From contig CADCXD010000001.1 in assembly GCA_902806575.1 (NCBI GenBank), forward strand, positions 3,348,001 to 3,412,000: a stretch of DNA of 64,000 nucleotides, written 5' to 3'. The notes under the pieces were generated by a model. It was not told the origin of the DNA. It was given only the letters and a program-made list of their open reading frames with translations, and searched no databases. This document shows, piece by piece, positions 44,708 to 54,897 of this stretch. The stretch's first letter is position 1. Each line of letters starts with the position of its first letter. Made by a program: the position numbers and the translations under genes. This DNA is from Jackrogersella multiformis (lineage: Eukaryota > Ascomycota > Sordariomycetes > Xylariales > Hypoxylaceae).

Positions 44708-45420
44708 CGTACTTCAGTGACTACGATAACCGGCTGTATCATCCTCTTACAATTAATTGATTAGACAATCGTACTTAGCGTCAACTATGCATGCCATAGA
44801 GCGATTATTTGACATTAGAAAGTGAGATTAAGTGAAGTTAAGTTTATGATTATCATAGCTTGCTTTATGTACATGGTAAATATTAGAGGTAAAGAAGGAG
44901 GTCTGAGAAGTCTGGAGTTGACATGGTGGAGCCTCTTATCGTTATCGTTGAGACGTCATTTGGACATCCGTTTTGAGAATGGATACTGTACCTAGGTACC
45001 TCACCTATCTTTAGCATAAGCTAACGGGTGACACCCTGAGACTACCAAGGGTTTTTAGCCAATGAGATGCCTTACCTAGGTATTTCAAGGTACAAGTACC
45101 GCTTTTGTGCAGCAAATACAGTTTAGATGTACCAGTTTTAGCGGGTACCTACTAGGTACTTAATACCTACCTATGTAGGTAGGTACTAGTAGTAATAGAA
45201 TACCTAGGTACTACCTGCAACGTAATTCGCAAAAAGGTTCAATGCGCTTCAATTATTCGATCATTGTATCGTCCTCTCTCTTTACCTGCTATCTACTACC
45301 GCCAAACTCGCAAAACAAATGCGCCTGGGCAAAGATATGCGCCCCGATTCCTTTAGCCTTGAACGCGACCCCATGGTCCTAAGACCAGTACCTCCTTAGT
45401 ATCAACTAGGTACATCAACG
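44708..45420. promoter_or_regulatory. Shared divergent promoter region of MON1 and DOP1
   Basis: 713 bp between start codons. It holds a CCAAT box at 45059-45063 (AGCCAATGAG) and CCTAGG palindromes at about 44991, 45075 and 45203, with related GGTACCTACTAGGTACTT at 45144-45161. No coding signal. Confidence 0.5.
45144..45214. repeat. Cluster of GGTACCTA/CCTAGG-type palindromes
   Basis: GGTACCTACTAGGTACTT, then ACCTACCTATGTAGGTAGGT, then ATACCTAGGTACT within 71 bp; the first two are degenerate forms of the window-wide palindrome. Confidence 0.75.
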
Positions 45421-48400
45421 ATGGCCCTCGAACCCGGCCCTCGTCGTTCCATCTCCCCAGACAGCTCTGTGCCGAATACTCCGACAGTAAGACAATGGAG
45501 GAATCAACTAGGCGCAGGTATTTTATACTATACTAGTGCATTTGAGTGTCCTGCGTCTAGCTAACGTAGCCAAACTATAGAGGATACTCCGATAAAAGAC
45601 AAGCACTACCGAAAGTATGCGTCAGGCGTTGAGCGAGCCCTGTCTCTGTTTGATACTGCTTTGGAAGAATGGGCAGACTATATATCCTTCCTGAGCAGAC
45701 TGCTTAAGGTATGCAACCTATTCCCTAAGCTCGAAGCGATCTTGAAGCCTTGAAGCCTTGAAACCTAGAATCCTAGAAGGCTAGAATCCTAAATGCCTAG
45801 AAGCCTTGAAACCTTTCTAAGATATCCCCAACCATAGGCACTACAAGCACGTCAAGCGAGCACAACGACTATCCCCTCGAAAACCCTAGTCGCAAAGCGC
45901 CTCTCTCAATGTCTGAATCCCTCACTTCCATCCGGTGTACACCAGAAAGCGTTGGAGGTCTATAGCTATGTATTCTCGATCATAGGAAAAGATGGGTTAT
46001 CAAGGGATCTCCCTCTTTACTTCCCGGGCTTGGCCCCGACATTGTCGTTTGCATCCCTAACCGCTAGGGCTCCGTTTCTCGATCTCCTCGAAGCCCATGT
46101 ACTCCATACAGACCCTAAGTCCCTACGACCGGCGATGAAAAGTGTTATTCTGGCTCTTCTGCCTGGACTAGAAGACGAAACGAGTGAGGATTTTGACCGA
46201 ACACTAAGAATCCTAGAAAATTTCAAGGCTGCTATCAGGCCGCCGAATTGCCGAGACCTCACAGCTACGGATTCGACCGGAGATGATTTCTTCTGGCAGT
46301 GCTTCTTTCTAGCTACAATTACGGGCCAGAGTAGGCGACCTGGTGCGCTTACCTATCTTGTTCGTAGACTACCGAAACTTGGACACCCTCTCGCTCAGGA
46401 GGTACAATCAAGCAAAGCCCAACAGGCCGTGACTGAAACGCTCTCGTCGGAACTTTCAAATCTTGTAACTTCTCCCGAACCTGGCTTACTTCTCAGATGC
46501 TTCGCTGCTGGATTAGGGGACGAACAACTTCTCATACAGCGGGGCTTTCTAGACCTTCTAGTCACACACCTCCCTTTGCATTCCAAGGTGTTACAAAAAC
46601 GTGTCAAGAGCGATGACCTGGAACTTTTACTTCGTGCTGCTGCTGGTGTGGTCATTCGAAGGGAGATGAGTCTTAATCGAAGACTTTGGGCTTGGTTTTT
46701 GGGACCCGAACTTCCAAATCAGGAACAGGAGAATGGCCCGGAGTCGCCCAACTCGCCAACCGATCATCATGGTTATTTTAATTCCAGAACGAGCTACTTT
46801 GAGGAGTATGGCCTACAGCCCCTGACACGAGCATTGCTATCCATGATCAATTCTGCGTCGAGCAGCAATCCAATAGAAAGAGCGCGGCCGTATCGAATAT
46901 GTCTATCACTTATGGATAGGTGGGAAATAGGCGGTCTGGTGGTGCCGGAAATCTTCCTTCCGGTAATAGTCAGCGTCAAAGATTTCAAAGCCAAAGCCTC
47001 GAGTAAGGCCGAGTTCAATGAAGTTTTGCGAAGTGCGAGCGTTTTCTTTGACGGCGTTGAGAGCGGGCTCATATATGGCGAGATGATTGGACTAATGGCC
47101 CAGGCTATCAGTCCTGGTAACGCGACGGATGTAGAGCGTAATGAGAAGCTAGCACTCGTTCAGTTCACCATGGCACATTTTAACGTCCGGGAAGAGGAAA
47201 TGGTATCCCTTCATGCTCCTCTAGCTGCTCTATCCATCTTAGCAATGCTAGAGGAAGTGAAGGAACACAAAATCTCACCTAAATCGACAAGCTCAAACTC
47301 GAGCTCAAGCATCCCATTCCAGGCGCTCGATATTGCACGGAATTTAATCGAGCTTATCCCACAACGAGCATTTCCAACTAAATCAGAAAAGCGAGACTCG
47401 GTTGGGTCCATAGAGGGACCCGTAGTAGCATCAACGTCAAATAGCGAAATGCTCAAGAAGATCAGAAATTTTTATGTGTCCGATCAGGGGAACCTCGAGG
47501 CCACACCAATGCCTTTTGCTCCGCGAACCGTCGGGGCTCTCCTAGCCCAAAAGGCATGCAGTCTGACCTGCGATAGCCTCGCAACTGGTGACCAGGAAGC
47601 CTCGATGTCTATCAGAAGTCGGCTCATGGGACTACTTCTATCTAAAATTCCTTACGAGTATACTATAGATACTGAAAGATTACTCTCTGCTATGCAAACA
47701 CGACTATCAACCCCTAATCTAAGTTTCGTCTCATTCAAGTCTATCCTCTTCCTCTCGACACAACTTTACACTAGTGAACGAATACCGGTAGCTTACCTAT
47801 CAAACCTGGTCGAGCCATTAGTTCGCCATGCATGGAGTTTCCTATCTTTGTCAGAACCAAAGTACCACGTTGAGACCGTGAGGTGCCTCTGGCAACTGCA
47901 GACAGCTCTCACAACATCAAACCGTGATATCGAGGCGGTCATCACTGATCTAATGCTCAAAGATGGTACGGCAGGCACGTTTTCAATACGGCCGGCTGAT
48001 CCAGGTCGGAGTTTTACAATCCTTTGGTCTCATACGTTGCAGGACAATCCTTCACATTCTGACCGTAGAGCTTCAAAGACTCCTACGACGGAATCTAGGC
48101 CAATGCTTCGATTATCCGGGATGGATCATTACGATGTCATACTCACCAGACCCCTATTTTTGATGCTTGATTCTCTACTAGACGAGCGAACTCAATTATT
48201 CATGATGGTCAAGAATTGGCTGAACACGATGATTGGTATTGACAAGTAAGTATAAACCTCATAAAACAAGTAACAACGTGCCTGGGCTAAGATATGCATG
48301 TAGGCTATTCTTGATATTCGTAACGAAGATCTCACAACTTCGATTCTTGCGAGCATTCCCTCGGATGACCAATGCCGTTACGTCAAACCAATCTGTCGAG

Positions 48401-51400
48401 TTCTCCGCAGAGGATGACGTTGACCTCGCGCTCTACTATCTCCGTACATTGTCGAACATATTCCGATGGGCCCCTGATGCATTCTGGGGAGTCCTCGCAA
48501 CAGGAACAATTGAGGAACCCAACCAGAGTATAATAGAAATATGTAAGTTTATATTGTTCGATTGTTGTTGGCTGTCCACTGATGGTTTCTAGCTGGTACC
48601 GAAAGTAGCCTGTCGCTTCAAGAATTCTTTCTCCGCGTCTGCATGAGATGTATCGCCGGAAATCAATTTCCGAATGACAGCCAAATGCAGCTCCGGATAG
48701 CTCAGCTTCATCGTTGCGCATTAACTTTCCTTCATCAAATACTGCTAAATCCCTACGCAGAAGCTTTGTCGACTCTAAAATTAGAAGATACCTTGATCGA
48801 CCGGCTCGCTCAATCCCTAGGAGGACCAGACCCATATATTCAGGTACTTCTACTCGATGTTCTGTTCGCCTCACTCAAGCTTCGAGATGCCTTACCCGCA
48901 GAACTACCGTCCTCGCCAGTTGGGGAGAAACGATCCATGAGCTACCCGTCCGGTAGTATGCGGCTGTCTAGGGTCTCCCTCGAACGTGTACCAGTACATG
49001 TAGTTACACCTCTCCCGCCGTCGCTACTAAAATGTATCCAAGCTGGTCTTAGTTCGCCCAGTAGTCGACCAGTTCTAGACAGCTGGGTGGGCTTCCTTGC
49101 CGAGTGTTTACCCTTTTATTCGGATTCTATATTCCAGGTTCTTATACCTCTGGTAGAAACACTCTGCAGCCAGGTCGCTAGCACTTTTAGCAACCTGCAA
49201 ACGACGTTCAAGCGAAACGGGAATCCATCTGAGATGATAAATGCCCCAGAGTCAACCCTGATATCATTACTTAACGCACTCGAACAGGTACTCGCTAAAG
49301 CACATGATCAGCTACTGGCTGCGGAGGCTAGGGCCCAAGTAGCTAAAAGTCCTGACCAACCTCAGGGATTCTTCGGGAACATGGTGTCTGGGGTGTTCAA
49401 TTCAGATGCTCCGCAATCTCGAAGTGCGACTGCGAATGACAGGTTAACTGTATTGCTTGCCTTCCAAGATGCGGTTCGGATGTGTTTCAAGATCTGGTCC
49501 TGGGGACAAGGAAGCGAGGCTAGCAGTTTAGATGTCAATTCGGCTTCCTCGTTCAATTACACATCATTGCGTATGCGAAATCGGGCTAGACGCCTGCTGG
49601 AACACGTATTCGCAGCAGAAGCGCTAGAATGCTTAGAGACGGTAGTCGACATCTGGCGATCCTCACTGAGTGATCCCGACACGACTAAGCACTCAGAAGT
49701 ATTCAACTTGCTTCCTGCCTTGGACGGCTCTCGACCAAGGCATACTATCCCGGCTATCTTCAATGCTATATATAGTCGGACAAACCCGAGCGCTCTAGAA
49801 ACATCTAGAAAATCGACGTTGACGGTCGAGCTACAGGATACGGACTTGGTGATATTCCTAGTTGATTATACCAGGTCCCTCGAAGATGATACAATGGATG
49901 AAATATGGCAGGACTGTATGATCTTCCTAAAAGACTTACTCGGCAATCCATTCCCGCATAGGCAAACGTTACCAAGCCTACTGGAATTCGCGGCCATCTT
50001 AGGTGAAAAAGTCGACAACACCAATTTTGGAGAGCAGAGGAAGATGCGAAGGGATCTTGGGGTGCGTTTTATATAACCGTTCCGAATTTGCAACTCAATA
50101 CTAATACAAATTCAGGATCTCTTCCTACGACTGCTCACAGCTATTTTCACTACAAGGCCTGCATCATTTACGGATGGATTGTCGACCTCACAGTCGAAAC
50201 CCGGTGAAACCCGCTTCCTATTGCCAGCAGATAGGGCTGATGATATAGTGGGCATCCTACCTAACATAGTCCCTAACTTACCCAAAATCCTCGTAGAATC
50301 GGACCGTGTCTTGACAGCAGCAGCAGCAATTTCCCAAAACGTGATCGGTCCGTCCATCCGCTCGAAGGCCTTCCCTGACACTATATCAAAGAGCACCTTG
50401 TCTCTACTTCAGGAGCTCACTAGACTTCCTGGCAACCAGAAAACCTGGAAGAAAGACATTGGGGATGCCTTCAACGATTCAAGATTCTTCAATTCGTCCG
50501 TCGGTCTAGTACGGAGTGACTGGCTACCCCTGTTGAAACTTTGGACAGTCGCGGACAGGGACCGAATGATGGAGATACTGAGTCGGATAACGCCGCCTAC
50601 AACAGCTGGCATAGTCTTCGGGGTGGGTGCCACTTCTGCAAGACTAGAAGCGGACCGTAAAACGCAGCTCAACCTGCGCCGCGTTGCGGTTCTGATTCTC
50701 GCTTGCGGTGTAGATACGTTCGTGACAGACCTGCCCATGATTCTAGAACGCCTTGTCGAGCTCTTAGCGGCAACATCTACGTCCTCGCCATCCTCGACTA
50801 CACGTGCCGATATATACATGGTGGTTCGCGCCCTTGTCCTCCGGACGTCCGCCATTCATCTCGCCGTTTTATGGCCTACCGTCAATTCCGAGCTCCACAC
50901 GGCCATATCCTCGGTCGCAGCGCCGGATAATAGCACTTCGTCGGACACCTTTAGCAATACGTCTGTGCTGCAAGCCTGCAAGCTCCTGGATCTCCTTATC
51001 GCCGCGGCCCCCGACGACTTCCAGTTGCACGAATGGCTCTTCGTGACGGACACCATCGACGCGATCTACCGATCCGCCGGCTACCAGCCGGTTGCGCTCG
51101 TGGACGAGCTGTCGGAGGAGCTGGGGAACACCGGGACTACCACGTCGGCGCTACAGACGGAGTCGGCGGCGGCCATGGCGGCGATGAGTGGCGGTTCGGG
51201 TCTGCCGCTGCGAAGGCCGTTACTCGGCCAACCAGGGGGTATCAATGATGAGTTAACCGTGGACAGGAAGGACGAGCTCGTCGCCAAGATCCTAAGGCCA
51301 TTCTTCGGTCAGCTGAGCATCTACGCGTTCGAGTCCACGTACGCCATGGGCGCGCTGGACGTAGAGACGTGCGTCGATGGTTTGCTGAGGGATTTGTTCG

Positions 51401-51429
51401 ACGAGCGGTCGATTGTCAAGTCGTTGTAA
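45421..51429 (+). CDS. DOP1: DOP1 (Dopey) family endosome/Golgi trafficking protein
   Basis: Six exons, 45421-45517, 45581-45708, 45838-48245, 48304-48542, 48593-50061 and 50116-51429, give 1884 residues, the expected size. All five introns (63, 129, 58, 50 and 54 nt) have consensus ends and correct phases. The Dopey N-terminal domain starts with KDKHYRKYASGVERALSLFD near residues 37-56 and includes EEWADYISFLSRLLKALQ; helical-repeat-like sequence fills the rest, and the C-terminal region includes AKILRPFFGQLSIYAFESTY. In yeast, Dop1 with Mon2 and the flippase Neo1 organises retrograde endosome-to-Golgi traffic; the Aspergillus homologue affects morphogenesis. Intron 2 is twice as long as the others because of an internal minisatellite. 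Confidence 0.94.
45745..45815. repeat. CCTTGAAG/CCTAGAAT minisatellite in DOP1 intron 2
   Basis: About seven imperfect 8-10-nt units (CCTTGAAG, CCTAGAAT, CCTAGAAG) inside the 129-nt second intron, ending 22 nt before the acceptor. Confidence 0.8.
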
Positions 51430-52261
51430 CTGTAACGGTAGGCGGGATGGGCTTATCGGATGACCTTGGAGCAAGCTGCCTGACTTTGGTTCCAGAGCAT
51501 CGGAAAAGGGGGGTGGGTGGATGCTGCTACGAAAAAGGTGTACTACGTAGATTTCTCGCCCTGTTGGGGTTTTGTCCGGATAATGAGCGGGTTAGGGGTT
51601 AGTGGAATAGCACGAATTACGATTCTTTTGCTAGGGATTTCGTATGGTGATATGACCTGGTCTTGAGATATCGTTAACTCGTATGACTTTGCACAATGTG
51701 ACAGAAGTTCTGCATACTTAAACCTAGGTTTGCTTCAGAAGCCATATTACTAAGGCAATATTGAATATACCCAGTTCTTGAGTACCTTAATAGCCTATAA
51801 TATAAGACTAGACGTAGGTCCTTTTGCAATTCCTATACAGACAATTCAATTTTTGTCAAACCAAACGCTTCCTGCCTCATGCTCCATTCCTCGTTTTGAT
51901 CTTCCATAGTTACCTAGCCATATACAATGTATTTACACTCACAAGTCTCCCTCCTATGCCATAGCACATTTTCTTATACCTATACCTATACCTAGGTACC
52001 TTATATATCCCCATCGTAATTCCAGGATATGTAATCTGCACCTAGGCAACTAGCATCTAATAAGTAGATGCAGATCATAAAATCTCCTACATTCATCCCC
52101 ATTTCCCCTATTCGCCCCCGTCATTGTCTTCATATCCCCTTGCTTCCTTCCTTCCTTCCTTCCTATCCCAACCCCGGCTAATATCCATATCCCTACGCCC
52201 TTCCCGCTTCCACTTCTTTCCATCTTCGCCCCCTCTTTTCTTTTTCACCCTTACCGAACCC
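51430..52261. other. Convergent 3' flanks of DOP1 and the bZIP gene
   Basis: No gene supported. It holds CCTAGG motifs at about 51723, 51992 and 52042, and a (TTCC)n run at about 52142-52164. Confidence 0.45.
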
Positions 52262-53704
52262 CTACACCGAACCCCCAGCATACGGCACGGGCCCCAGCAC
52301 GCGCGCGACGGCGTCCTCGAAGGCGGCGCGCTGGACGACGGCGCCGAAGTGCAGGCACTCGACGGCGGGGGCGAGGGCGGCGCGCACGGCGTCCATGCGC
52401 CGCGCGTCCTGCACCGCCGCGCCCCGTACGCCCGCGCGATCTCGAACCACGCTTGCACCGGCGCCAGTTCTGTCCCCGAGGCTGGGGTTAGCGTCGAGGC
52501 TAGGCCGTGCAGGTTCTCTAGGGTTAGGGATGGCGGTGGTGGTGGGGGGGGGGGAGGGGAAAGGAGAGGAGGGTGGTGTGGTTGTAAATGTGGGTGCGGC
52601 GGAGAGGGGCCATGAGGTTAGGGTGTTGAGGTTAGTGGGAGTAATGCTGGTAGAAGTAGGAGGAGCGGTGGTGCTGTAGGCGTCGTCATTGCTATCGAAA
52701 GAGAAAGGGGGCAGGGACGGACAAGCAATGTGAGCGGGAGAGGGGGCGGAGGTGGAAGAGGCGACCTGCTGCTGCTGCCGGCGCTCCTTCTCAGCGGCGA
52801 TACGGTCCCACGCCCCCGCCGGCGCGCCGCGCAGCGCGATGGCGCTGGCCATCAGCATGTGTCCGTTCTCCTTGTCCTCCGGGTCGTAGTCGTCGTGCGC
52901 GTAGTACGAGGGGTGGAAGTGGTTCCAGCAGATGTGCTCGAGCCTATATTCGCATAGTGGTATTAGTGTGGCATTTGCTCGCTTTCTCTACTCTTCATAA
53001 TACTAGTAGCAGTAGTGGCAGAAGTAGTAGTAGCAGGAATAGGAAAAGTAAACAAGACCCCTTAGCAACGAGAGGAGAGAAGGAAAACAGGGGAGGCAAG
53101 AGAAGTCCCACCCTAAGATAAAATTGATAGCGTGGTCCGTCTGCGCATCGGACAGCGTCACGCCCGGGGCCACACCCGAGAAGCCGCCGCTACGAGACGA
53201 CGAGGCCGACGTCGTCGCGGGGATCCGTTGGACCTGGAAGAGCGGCGTGCTCAGCGACTCGGACTCGGCCAGGAGGCTGACCGTGTACGCCGGCGCCGGG
53301 GCGAAGGAGAGGTCGGGCGCAGCGGGCGAGGGGGCCGAGGCGAGCAGCAGGCGCCGCCGGATGGCGTCGTTCTCGGCCCGGAGGGCCTGGCTCTGGCGCT
53401 CGGTCCGCTCGATCAGGTCCCGCAGCTTGGCGACGTCCATCTCGAGCTCCTTGGTGTAGTTGGCCTTGCGCTCCCGGTGCTGGATCTGCGCCTTCCGGAC
53501 CTGCGCTCGCCGGGCCTTGGCCTTGGCCTGGTTGCTCGGGTCCGACTCGCCTTGAGTGGTGGTGGTGATACTGTTGTTGTTGTTGCTGTTGTTATTGTGA
53601 CGGTTGTCATCCTTGCTGGGTCCTATATAGCAGAATATCCAAGAGTCAGTTCTGACTCGCATAGGTAGGTAGTTTGGGAGCAAGGCGATCGGTCGATGTG
53701 TCAT
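52262..53704 (-). CDS. AP-1-like bZIP transcription factor with DUF3425-type C-terminus; frame disturbed twice
   Basis: Exon 1, 53704-53112, carries a bZIP: the basic region AKARRAQVRKAQIQHRERKA and a leucine zipper from YTKELEMDVAKLRDLIE. The start is uncertain because the first 30 codons look atypical and contain an acceptor-like TATATAG. A 168-nt intron leads to exon 2 (52943-52262), beginning LEHICWNHFHPSYYAHDDYD and typical of the DUF3425 region. The exon 2 frame then runs through a Pro/Ser/Thr-rich linker to an 11-G run at 52544-52554. Beyond it the natural reading (TLENLHGLASTL, ELAPVQAWFEIARAYGA) is one frame over, and returns to the first frame near 52412-52422 (AAVQDARRMDAVRAALAP) to the stop at 52262. 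One extra base in the G run plus an extra CG would explain both shifts. Such factors regulate stress or metabolic genes; the targets are unknown. Confidence 0.7.
52544..52554. repeat. G11 homopolymer within the bZIP coding region
   Basis: Eleven consecutive G on the plus strand (C on the coding strand), in the proline-rich linker. The coding frame appears to change here, as expected of a slippage-prone or error-prone tract. Confidence 0.85.
53000..53036. repeat. TAG-trinucleotide-rich tract in the bZIP intron
   Basis: Imperfect (TAG)n with interspersed CAG, within the 168-nt intron at 52944-53111. Confidence 0.7.
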
Positions 53705-54165
53705 AAATTAAGATATGTGGGATCAGTTATATAGGCTAGGTGGGTATGTATATGGATATGTTCGCGCTATAGATTCTCGAGATACCGCATAGATGCAGGT
53801 GATATCCGCGGATCCGGCGGAGTGGATGAAGCCAAGAATATGACCATGGCCCGTTTAAAGGCTAGAGGATCCGACGAGGCATCCACTTGGCTGGCTCGCG
53901 TCGCCCTTATAGGGCCACCCTTGACATTCTGCACCTTTACATCATTGTGCTATAGTGGGCGGGCGTGAGACAGGATTGTACGATGCGCTTTCCTGTAGCC
54001 AACCGATACTACCTACGGCTTGGTGCAGGGCATCTCAGCCCTATGACAAATAACTTCGGCGCAGAAGGGAAATCGTACGAGGGAAATATAACAGGGAGAT
54101 AGGTCCATATAATAAATAAGTAGGAGCAGACCGGTGCTGATCACGTTGCTATTTGACATAATATG
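53705..54165. other. Promoter side of the bZIP gene
   Basis: No coding signal. AT/GC content is mixed and no CCTAGG occurs. Confidence 0.4.
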
Positions 54166-54345
54166 TCATGACATACCTGCCGATTGCTCGAGGCTGCTCG
54201 AAACGAAGGTGATGTGTCTGGCTGCTTGTTTGGTGCGTTTCCAATAGTCGGTAAAGGAAGGTCTCGAACTACCGCTTCTGGCAGCGCGAGGAGTCCCGGC
54301 GCTCCCGTTATCACTGGCCTCGTCCTCCAATGACGAGTTTCCCAT
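54166..54345 (-). CDS. Possible small Ser-rich protein
   Basis: The ATG at 54345 opens 59 codons (MGNSSLEDEASDNGSAG, then SGSSRPSFTDYWKRTKQAAR) ending at 54166. A good donor (GTATGT, read from 54176) just before the stop suggests the gene may continue into another exon I could not find. The acidic/Ser start followed by an amphipathic basic segment resembles small conidial or stress proteins of ascomycetes, but I do not recognise a family. The frame is also open upstream to about 54549 with less natural composition. Confidence 0.28.
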   Translation of the reverse strand: MGNSSLEDEASDNGSAGTPRAARSGSSRPSFTDYWKRTKQAARHITFVSSSLEQSAGMS

Positions 54346-54897
54346 TTTCCTGGGAGCGGCAGACGAGCAAACAATCCTTACCCCATGAAGCAGAGGGCGG
54401 GTTATCCGGGGTGGTGGTACGGCACGCGATAGGTATTGAAGGGTGTTCGCCTTTGGCGGTGCGGCTTGGATAGGTACGAACAAGTAAGCCGACGTGGGTC
54501 TCTCCCAGGGGGCGGAGAGATCGGAGATATCAGAGATTTGGAATCCCACGCTCCTCTTTGGTGTCCGATGCGCGAGTCAACCTGAATCTGGGCCGCATAT
54601 GCAGGGTTCCCATACTTCGAAAGAACCGCGGCATTAGGGGTGGATACATACAAGTAAAACGGAATGGTTTATAATATACCTAGTGAGCATGTGATATGCA
54701 AATTGGCAGTCTGGGAAACATGAGTCTTAAAGATAAAGAGGGGATGATAGCAAAGGAGAATGAATATAATCAAATCAATTCCAGTTGTCTCTAAATACGC
54801 CGTGCCGGAAATACAGGTATCTTCCCTTTTGTCCACCTTTTTGCCTCATACCAACGCCGATCAAATGCCGCCATAATACCCGGGTTATGTCCATTAT
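54346..54897. other. Intergenic spacer upstream of the possible small protein
   Basis: Short overlapping minus-strand frames (54402-54653) lack family resemblance. The right part is the 3' flank of RRN3. Confidence 0.35.

Noticed and set aside
52108..52458. Separate minus-strand gene in the frame beginning near 52458
   Set aside because: Its first residues (AWFEIARAYGA) belong to the bZIP C-terminal domain; the rest is shadow sequence, so it is better read as a frameshifted part of that gene.
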